Source of the DNA: CAYPTI01 sp964413525 [NCBI: uncultured bacterium]
Lineage (GTDB): Bacteria; T1Sed10-126
Length of the DNA stretch: 10,943 nt
Direction of reading: 5' to 3'
Assembly: GCA_964413525.1 (NCBI GenBank)
Contig: CAYPTI010000025.1
Coordinates: 1,407 to 12,349, forward strand
Position numbers and translations under genes: made by a program. The notes under the pieces were generated by a model. The model was not told the DNA's origin and searched no databases. It saw only the letters and a program-made list of their open reading frames with translations. Shown here piece by piece: positions 6,360-10,943 of the stretch (position 1 is its first letter; each line of letters begins with the position of its first letter).

Positions 6360-7283
6360 ATGAGTTTACTCGATGGAAAAGTGGCTGTCGTAACCGGCGC
6401 CGGCAGAGGACTGGGACGCTGTCACGCCCTGGAACTGGCCCGGCAGGGGGCAAACGTGGTCGTCAATGACCTGGGAACCGAGATCTCCGGGGAGGGGCAG
6501 GACCGACAACCGGCCCAGGAAGTGGTGGATGAAATCGAGGATTTCGGGGGCGAAGCCCGGGCCCACTACGGGGACGTAACGGACGAGGAGGACGTCGACG
6601 AGATGGTCCGGGTCGCCCTGGACGAATTCGGCGACCTGGACATCCTGGTGAACAACGCCGGCATCCTGCGGGACGGGATGTCCTTCAACCTGTCGACCGA
6701 CGACTGGGACAGCGTCATCCACGTTCACCTCCGGGGTCACTTTCTTCCGGCCCGGCGGGCGGCCCGGTACTGGCGGTCGCAGTACAAGGAAACCGATCAG
6801 CCCCAGAACGGTTCCATCGTCCTGACCTCCTCCCGATCCGGCCTGTTCGGGTACCTCGGTCAGCTTAACTACGCCGCCGCCAAATCCGGCATCGCCTCCA
6901 TGGCCGTGGTCCTGGCCCGGGAACTTCAGAAATACGGAGTACGGACCAACGCGATCGTCCCCATCGCCCGCACGCGCCTTACCGAAAGCACGCCCGGGAT
7001 CGAGACCGATCCCGACATGGACTTCGATTACATGGCTCCGGAGAACGTCTCCCCCCTGGTGGCCTACCTGGGGAGCGACGCGTCCCGGGAGGTCAGCGGT
7101 CAGGTGCTTCTCGCCGGCGGCGAAGTGGTCCAGTGGATGGAAGGCTGGACACCGCGCGGGGAAATCCGGGCCGGCAACCAGACCTGGGACCCCCAGGAGC
7201 TGGCCGAGGAAGCCGACCGGCTGTTCGGGGACGCCGAAACCGGTCCGCCGGGGGTCCCGGACCTCGACCTGTACACGGAGTAA
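6360..7283 (+). CDS. Short-chain dehydrogenase, MFE-2-type (3R)-hydroxyacyl-CoA dehydrogenase
   Basis: NAD(P)-dependent classical SDR likely to oxidise a (3R)-hydroxyacyl-CoA to the 3-ketoacyl-CoA; cytoplasmic. The 307 residues include the cofactor motif TGAGRGLG (12-19), NNAG (98-101) and the catalytic set S158, Y171, K175 (NYAAAKSG). Similarity to the dehydrogenase unit of peroxisomal MFE-2 rather than FabG is shown by DWDSVIHVHLRGHF (115-128), LTSSRSGLFGYLGQLNYAAAK, the YMAPENVSPLVAYL segment and the roughly 50-residue tail beginning VQWMEGW. The start is the ATG at 6360, with AGGGAG (6346-6351) 8 nt upstream; an earlier in-frame ATG at 6270 would lie in the promoter and lacks a ribosome site. 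The MaoC-type pair follows after 145 bp, giving the hydratase step that MFE-2 carries as a fused domain. Substrate unknown. Confidence 0.87.
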   Translation: MSLLDGKVAVVTGAGRGLGRCHALELARQGANVVVNDLGTEISGEGQDRQPAQEVVDEIEDFGGEARAHYGDVTDEEDVDEMVRVALDEFGDLDILVNNAGILRDGMSFNLSTDDWDSVIHVHLRGHFLPARRAARYWRSQYKETDQPQNGSIVLTSSRSGLFGYLGQLNYAAAKSGIASMAVVLARELQKYGVRTNAIVPIARTRLTESTPGIETDPDMDFDYMAPENVSPLVAYLGSDASREVSGQVLLAGGEVVQWMEGWTPRGEIRAGNQTWDPQELAEEADRLFGDAETGPPGVPDLDLYTE

Positions 7284-7288
7284 CCCCG

Positions 7289-7313
7289 ACGAGGGAGACC
7301 GATCCCGCCTCGT
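7289..7313 (+). terminator. Weak stem-loop after the SDR gene
   Basis: ACGAGG-N13-CCTCGT begins 6 nt after the SDR stop; the interior can add a short GGA/TCC pairing. Only TTT follows, so termination would be partial at most. It may simply trim or stabilise the mRNA end before the MaoC-type genes. Confidence 0.25.
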
Positions 7314-7359
7314 TTCAGCTCGTTCGTGACGGTTTGTGATCCACGGGTTCCGGGACGAC

Positions 7360-7380
7360 GATTTCAAATCTCTTTAGAGA
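7360..7380. repeat. Two adjoining small palindromes before the MaoC-type pair
   Basis: GATTT-C-AAATC (7360-7370) abuts and overlaps TCTCT-TT-AGAGA (7369-7380). They lie about 50 bp upstream of the first MaoC-type gene in the 145-bp gap. I see no good promoter beside them; TTTCAA-N17-TTTTAC is the nearest candidate. Possible operator, possible chance. Confidence 0.3.
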
Positions 7381-7428
7381 CCGCTTTTACACGAAGAACG
7401 ATCTTCAGCTTTCGGGAGACACGGTAGG

Positions 7429-7929
7429 ATGCCCGAGAAGAGCCTCGAGGAACTCAAGTCGATGGTCGGGGAATCCCGCGTCCGCACGGTGGACCTGGAA
7501 GTGGAGGCGGGCAAAGTGGAGGAGTTCGCCCGGGCCACCCGGGACGACAATCCGATCCATCGCGACGAGGACGCCGCCCGGGAAGCGGGGTACCGGACCG
7601 TCCCGGCCCCCCTGATCTTCACTCGCGTCTCCCGGTTCCCTCGCTACCAGCCGGATGACCTGACCGGGTACCTTGGGTTCGACATCGGGATCGACCCCGG
7701 ACGGATCCTTCACGGCGAGCAGGAGTACTCCCTGGAACGACCGGTGTACGTCGGAGACGTCCTCACCGGCACGACCACCCTCTCCGAAGTCTACGAGCGC
7801 GAAAGCAGTCGGATGGGGACGCTGACCTTCCTGATCTTCGACACCGACTACGTCGACCAGAACGACGAACTCGTCCTCACCGAACGGCTCACGGTCATCG
7901 AGACCGGTCCGGAGGAGGATTCGTCGTGA
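7429..7929 (+). CDS. MaoC-type hot-dog dehydratase, N-terminal FAS1-like class
   Basis: Hot-dog-fold protein of the MaoC N-terminal (FAS1-like dehydratase) class, expected to pair with the next gene product to form a complete enoyl-CoA hydratase or (3R)-hydroxyacyl-thioester dehydratase; cytoplasmic. The 166 residues are normal for the class. Typical features are VEEFARATRDDNPIH (30-44), YRTVPAPLIF (55-64), GEQEYSLERPVYVGDVLTG and the C-terminal strand set ending LTERLTVIE. The motif D39-x-N41-P-x-H44 resembles the catalytic hydratase-2 signature, so this subunit may itself be active rather than only structural. The ATG has GGGAG 10 nt upstream. Its stop overlaps the next start by 4 bp (GTGA), implying stoichiometric, coupled expression. 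It may work in catabolism, as the neighbours suggest, rather than fatty-acid synthesis. Confidence 0.85.
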   Translation: MPEKSLEELKSMVGESRVRTVDLEVEAGKVEEFARATRDDNPIHRDEDAAREAGYRTVPAPLIFTRVSRFPRYQPDDLTGYLGFDIGIDPGRILHGEQEYSLERPVYVGDVLTGTTTLSEVYERESSRMGTLTFLIFDTDYVDQNDELVLTERLTVIETGPEEDSS

Positions 7930-8369
7930 AACAGTCCGAATACAACCGACAATGGTCCGCCGGGGACCTGGAGATCGGGGACCAGGCCCCGCCGTTGATC
8001 GTGGAGGACGTGGACCGAGAGGACTTCGTCAAATACGCCGGGGCCAGCGGGGATTTTAACCGCATCCATTACGACGAGCCCTTCGCCAAACAGCAGGGAA
8101 ACCCGAGCGTCTTCGGTCAGGGAATGCTCACCGCCGGGTTCGTCTCCCACCTGCTTACTCGCTGGATCGGCCTGAAGTACGTCCGGACCTTCCGGACCCG
8201 GTTCGAGGATCGGGTCTGGCCCGGCGACACCCTCCGGATCACGGGGGAGATCACCGACCGGGAATCCGTCGAGGACGGCGATCGGCTGACCGTGGAACTG
8301 GATGCCTCCAACCAGGACAACGAAACCGTTCTGTCGGGCGAGGCAGTCGTCCACCTTCCCCCCCGGTGA
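7926..8369 (+). CDS. MaoC-type (R)-specific enoyl-CoA hydratase
   Basis: Hot-dog-fold hydratase 2, expected to add water to a trans-2-enoyl-CoA to give the (3R)-hydroxyacyl-CoA used by the upstream SDR; cytoplasmic. The 147 residues are typical. The signature YAGASGDFNRIHYDEPFA (37-54) gives catalytic D43 and H48; the usual Pro between Asn and His is Arg46 here. Later motifs are FGQGMLTAGFVSHLL and FRTRFEDRVWPGDTLRITG, the latter a standard MaoC segment. The start is GTG at 7926, strongly supported by GGAGGAGG (7911-7918) 7 nt upstream and by the 4-bp overlap with the preceding gene. Together the two proteins look like the split halves of a double hot-dog hydratase (compare HadAB or the MFE-2 hydratase domain). 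Substrate undetermined. Confidence 0.88.
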   Translation: MKQSEYNRQWSAGDLEIGDQAPPLIVEDVDREDFVKYAGASGDFNRIHYDEPFAKQQGNPSVFGQGMLTAGFVSHLLTRWIGLKYVRTFRTRFEDRVWPGDTLRITGEITDRESVEDGDRLTVELDASNQDNETVLSGEAVVHLPPR

Positions 8370-8427
8370 ACGAAAAAAACGAGCAACTTCTCTGTTGTTA
8401 ACTCAGGACGCATTTCGAGCAACCACC

Positions 8428-8455
8428 TTGACAAAAGCCAGACTCAACGTACTGT
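8428..8455 (+). promoter_or_regulatory. Candidate sigma-70 promoter of the solute-binding-protein gene
   Basis: TTGACA (exact -35, 8428-8433), a 16-bp spacer, TACTGT (3/6 to the -10 consensus). It is 66 bp upstream of the ATG, in an AT-richer 151-bp gap, so the binding protein probably has its own strong transcript in addition to read-through from the MaoC genes. Confidence 0.45.
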
Positions 8456-8465
8456 GGATTTTGAT

Positions 8466-8482
8466 GAATGAACCAGAATGAA
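8466..8482. repeat. GAATGAA direct repeat upstream of the solute-binding-protein gene
   Basis: GAATGAA at 8466-8472 and again at 8476-8482: a 10-bp period, one helical turn, just downstream of the promoter candidate. TGAATGA is also the half-site I recall for Bacillus-type FadR (TGAATGA...TCATTCA), but here the copies are direct, not inverted. Possible regulator site. Confidence 0.35.
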
Positions 8483-8520
8483 TTAATTAGGCGTTTTTAT
8501 CCTTTGTAGGGGGTTTTATT

Positions 8521-9849
8521 ATGTTTGAGAACGAATCCATGGATTCCGACGACACCCCGTCGGAACCGCTTGAGGAAGCGGATTCGGTTCAGGACGGTTC
8601 GGACGAAGATGAGATTACACGACGTGATTTCTTAAAGCAGGTCGGGGCAACCGCCGGAGCCGTCGCCGCCGCTCCGCTGGCGCTGAGTTCCGGCTTCACC
8701 CCCAAACGGGTGTACGCCCAGACCAGCGATCCCGTTCGAATCGGCGTTCTGCTTCCCTATTCGGACATCTACGCCCTGCTCGGTGAGAGCATCACGCACG
8801 CCATGGAGATGTACTTCGATCAGATCGGCTGGCAGGCCGGCGGTCGAGATATCGAGCTGGTCCAGGAAGACACGGAGATGGATCCCGGGACGGCGCTCTC
8901 CCGCGCCCGGCGACTGATCCAGCAACAGGATGTTGACCTCCTTACCGGGATCGTGAGTTCCGGGGTCCTTCTGGCCCTCCGGGACTTCGTCCACGCCCAG
9001 CAGATCCCGCTTATCTGCAGCAACGCCGGTGCTCCGGCCCTCAGCCGGGGCCAAATTTCTCCCTACGTGTGGAGGACCTCCTTCACCAACTGGCAGCCGC
9101 CTCATCCGCTGGGGTACTGGAACGCCGAAAACCTGGGGACCGAAGGCTACACGAGCGTGCATGATTACGCCGCCGGCCACGACGTACGAAACTCGGCGTC
9201 CTACGGTTTCCGTGAGAACGGAGGGGAGATCATCGGAACCCAGCACCCCCCCTTCCCCGACATGGGAGACCCGGCTCCGTTCATGTCCTCGATCGATAGC
9301 GCCGATCCGGACGTGGTGATGACCTTTTACGCCGGAAGCGCCGCCGTGACCTTCGTCAACGCCTTCGACGAATTCGGTTTGCAGGGAGACGTAAACCTGA
9401 CGGGAAGCGGCTTCCTCACCGACGAGAGTGCGCTGCCGGCGATGGGTTCCTCCGCCGAAGGTCACATCACCGGACTGCACTGGGCCTGGGGACTCGACAC
9501 GCCGGCCAACAACGAGTTCAAGGAACGGTTTTCGGACTTCTCCGAACACAACCCCAACGTCTACGCCGTCCAGGGCTTCGACACCGCCCGTGTCATTGAG
9601 GAAATGCTGAACGAAGTGGGCGGCGACACCAGCAACGCGGACAACATGGTCGACGTCCTACCGGGCATTTCGTTCACCAGTCCGCGGGGCCCCTTCACCC
9701 TGGACCCGGATACCCACGCCCCGGAACACCACATCTACATCCGGGAAGTACGCCAGGCGGAGGACGGGAACTACCACAACTTTGTGGTTGAAGACACCGG
9801 GCCCATCGTGGACCCCGGCGACGACAGTCTGGAGTACGATCCGACCTAA
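8521..9849 (+). CDS. Tat-exported LivK-type ABC solute-binding protein
   Basis: Extracytoplasmic binding protein of the branched-chain amino acid/amide/aromatic-acid uptake class (type I periplasmic fold), delivering ligand to a LivHMGF-type transporter. The 442 residues start with an unusually long acidic n-region (1-33), then the twin-arginine motif TRRDFLK (R34, R35), a hydrophobic Ala-rich stretch (41-56) and a plausible cleavage after VYA at 66. The mature domain begins PVRIGVLLPYSDIYALLG, then GGRDIELVQEDTEMDPGTALSRA, typical LivK features, with ligand-pocket candidates such as ICSNAGAPAL. A hand count of the mature part gives 1 Lys and 15 Arg against about 56 Asp/Glu, a strong salt-adaptation signature. 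AGGGGG lies 7 nt before the ATG. No permease or ATPase gene follows; the next gene is convergent. The neighbours suggest an aromatic or other carboxylic acid as ligand. Confidence 0.88.
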   Translation: MFENESMDSDDTPSEPLEEADSVQDGSDEDEITRRDFLKQVGATAGAVAAAPLALSSGFTPKRVYAQTSDPVRIGVLLPYSDIYALLGESITHAMEMYFDQIGWQAGGRDIELVQEDTEMDPGTALSRARRLIQQQDVDLLTGIVSSGVLLALRDFVHAQQIPLICSNAGAPALSRGQISPYVWRTSFTNWQPPHPLGYWNAENLGTEGYTSVHDYAAGHDVRNSASYGFRENGGEIIGTQHPPFPDMGDPAPFMSSIDSADPDVVMTFYAGSAAVTFVNAFDEFGLQGDVNLTGSGFLTDESALPAMGSSAEGHITGLHWAWGLDTPANNEFKERFSDFSEHNPNVYAVQGFDTARVIEEMLNEVGGDTSNADNMVDVLPGISFTSPRGPFTLDPDTHAPEHHIYIREVRQAEDGNYHNFVVEDTGPIVDPGDDSLEYDPT

Positions 9850-9873
9850 CCGCGGTCGACATCGACGAAAACC

Positions 9874-9930
9874 GAATCCGGCCGGAGAGCGTTCGGAGCG
9901 ATTTCCGAACGTTCTCCGGTCCCCGGATTC
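9874..9930. terminator. Large stem-loop between convergent genes
   Basis: A 57-nt near-perfect hairpin. The outer stem is 8 bp, GAATCCGG (9874-9881) with CCGGATTC (9923-9930). A 3-nt bulge (9920-9922) follows, then an inner 16-bp stem, 9882-9897 with 9904-9919, with one G-U pair (9889/9912) and loop GCGATT. It starts 24 nt after the solute-binding-protein stop. Read on the minus strand it is followed by GGTTTTCG, a short U-run, so it may end transcripts of the LLM gene as well; on the plus strand no U-run follows. Structure is certain, function inferred. Confidence 0.65.
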
Positions 9931-10044
9931 CGTTCGCCCCGTTCGCCGGATCGAATCCCGCTTATCGTCTGCGTTGTAGGGAAAGGTAACGTGGTATTTG
10001 TGTAACGGATCAGGCGGTCCGTGGGTCCCGGATCCCTGCCGAAA

Positions 10045-10893
10045 TTACAGTCCTTCGACGATCTCCGTGAGCCGGTCGATCTGGGAGAGATCCGCTACCG
10101 TCGGACAGAGAACCAGGTGGTCACAGCCCTTCTCCTCATACCCTCGAATAAACTGAACCACCTTCTGCGGGGTGCTGAGGAGACCTTCGGCGACCGTTTC
10201 TGCAAAGGGACCCGTAAAGGCGTAATAATCCAGCAGGTGTTCCTCCCCTTCCTCGGCTTCTTCCTCGCCGAGAGCGAAGTATCCGTGCCCCCAGAGAACC
10301 GGCTCCCCGGGGCGACCGTTTTCGTTCCAGGCCGCCCGGGCCTTGTTGGCGTCCCGGTCAAACACCTTGGGCGGTCCACCGCTCTGGATGTATCCGTCCC
10401 CGAACCGGGCCACCCGGCCGAAGGCCCGATCACTCATCCCACCGACGAGGATTTCCGGACCGCCGGGTTGAACGGGTTTGGGATCCAGCGATTCGTTGTC
10501 CCAGTAGGAACGAAGTTGTTTCAGCTGTTCGGTAAACCGATCCCCCCGGGTATGGTAGTCGGCCCCGGCTTCCTCGTAATCGTCCTTCCGGGCTCCCAAC
10601 CCCAGGCCGAGGGTCAACCGGCCGTCCGACAGAACATCCAACGTGGCGGACGTCTTGGCCAGCAGGGCCGTGGACCGGATCGGACCCGCGACGATGGTGG
10701 TGGCCAGGCGAATGGACTCCGTGGCACCCGCACAAACCCCGAGGGTCTGAAAGGGTTCCAGACTGTGGTAGTTGAGTCGATCAAACACCCCCAGGCTGTC
10801 AAAGGGACCTTCCTCCGCCCGGCGAGCCCAGGTGAGGATTAGGTCCCGGTCAACCTCCTCGTGGGTGTTCGGTAGTCCGATGCCGAGTTTCAT
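10045..10893 (-). CDS. LLM-class flavin/F420-dependent oxidoreductase
   Basis: Luciferase-like monooxygenase-fold enzyme using FMN or coenzyme F420; reaction unknown. It has 282 residues, at the short end for the family. Recognisable parts are the start MKLGIGLPN, RAEEGPFDSLGVFDRL (25-40), the TTIVAGPIRSTALLAKTSATLD region, LSDGRLTLGLGLGARKDDYE (88-107), GGPEILVGGMSDRAFGRVAR and FGDGYIQSGGPP, the canonical LLM order. The ATG is backed by an excellent GAGGAGG (10901-10907) 7 nt upstream. The gene is convergent with the solute-binding protein, 195 bp apart, with a large stem-loop between. Whether the cofactor is F420 or FMN cannot be decided by eye. Its position suggests a redox step in the same catabolic region, but it could be unrelated. 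Confidence 0.87.
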   Translation of the reverse strand: MKLGIGLPNTHEEVDRDLILTWARRAEEGPFDSLGVFDRLNYHSLEPFQTLGVCAGATESIRLATTIVAGPIRSTALLAKTSATLDVLSDGRLTLGLGLGARKDDYEEAGADYHTRGDRFTEQLKQLRSYWDNESLDPKPVQPGGPEILVGGMSDRAFGRVARFGDGYIQSGGPPKVFDRDANKARAAWNENGRPGEPVLWGHGYFALGEEEAEEGEEHLLDYYAFTGPFAETVAEGLLSTPQKVVQFIRGYEEKGCDHLVLCPTVADLSQIDRLTEIVEGL

Positions 10894-10943
10894 CGTTACG
10901 CCTCCTCTAAAGATGTGGCCTGTTTAAATGAGCCAGAACCAAC
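10894..10943 (-). promoter_or_regulatory. Upstream region and ribosome site of the LLM gene
   Basis: Only 50 bp of upstream sequence is in the window. It holds the strong Shine-Dalgarno GAGGAGG at 10901-10907, and further upstream an AT-rich patch (minus strand CATTTAAACAGG) that could contribute to a -10 region, but no complete promoter can be called. Confidence 0.4.

Noticed and set aside
8380-8423. Direct repeat CGAGCAAC at 8380-8387 and 8416-8423
   Set aside because: Only two 8-bp copies 36 bp apart, with no third copy and no obvious relation to the promoter; could well be chance.
9850-10044. Small gene or ncRNA in the convergent gap
   Set aside because: Apart from the stem-loop I see no ORF with a ribosome site and no promoter-like boxes; a separate RNA cannot be supported.
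1-10943. CRISPR array, tRNA/rRNA, insertion sequence, attachment site, prophage or toxin-antitoxin genes
   Set aside because: No regularly spaced repeats, cloverleaf-like sequences, transposase motifs or terminal inverted repeats were seen; nearly all the DNA is accounted for by metabolic genes of even composition.
1-10943. Haloarchaeal origin, suggested by acidic proteins and the Tat-exported binding protein
   Set aside because: Strong Shine-Dalgarno sites at most starts, exact TTGACA boxes and a bacterial-type LeuA argue for a salt-adapted bacterium; a tree of LeuA would settle it.

Overview
The window reads as bacterial chromosome from a salt-adapted organism. Base composition is GC-rich (around 60% by eye). 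Most genes are preceded by clear Shine-Dalgarno sequences (GGAGG-type, 5-9 nt from the start), and exact TTGACA boxes lie upstream of two genes, which points to Bacteria rather than haloarchaea. The proteins are acidic. The exported substrate-binding protein is extremely so: a hand count of its predicted mature part gives one lysine and about 56 Asp/Glu. The phylum cannot be named from the sequence alone.

Layout. (1) Positions 1-2024, minus strand: a tightly overlapping four-gene operon for a phenylacetyl-CoA-epoxidase-like multicomponent di-iron oxygenase, in the order paaA-paaD-paaB-paaC; paaC runs off the left edge. (2) 2203-3216, minus: a metallo-beta-lactamase-fold hydrolase. (3) 3504-5069, plus: 2-isopropylmalate synthase (leuA), divergent from the hydrolase. 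(4) 5080-6201, minus: an acyl-CoA dehydrogenase that ends only 10 bp from leuA. (5) 6360-9849, plus: an MFE-2-type short-chain dehydrogenase, two hot-dog (MaoC-type) proteins that overlap by 4 bp, and a Tat-exported LivK-type solute-binding protein. (6) 10045-10893, minus: an LLM-class flavin/F420 oxidoreductase, with a large stem-loop between it and the solute-binding gene. All coding sequences look intact except the edge-truncated paaC. I see no RNA gene, IS element or CRISPR array.

How the genes may work together (inference). The acyl-CoA dehydrogenase, the MaoC pair and the SDR supply three successive steps of beta-oxidation through (3R)-hydroxyacyl-CoA: dehydrogenation, R-specific hydration and oxidation. 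These activities are joined in eukaryotic MFE-2 but encoded separately here. With an oxygenase acting on CoA thioesters, a high-affinity binding protein and an LLM oxidoreductase nearby, the region resembles a catabolic island for an aromatic, cyclic or branched carboxylic acid, with leuA interposed. The divergent acyl-CoA dehydrogenase and SDR genes share an intergenic region holding an 8-bp-arm inverted repeat plus further copies of its half-site, the best candidate here for a pathway-specific operator. No regulator, CoA ligase, thiolase, paaE reductase or permease gene lies in the window, so the substrate is undetermined.
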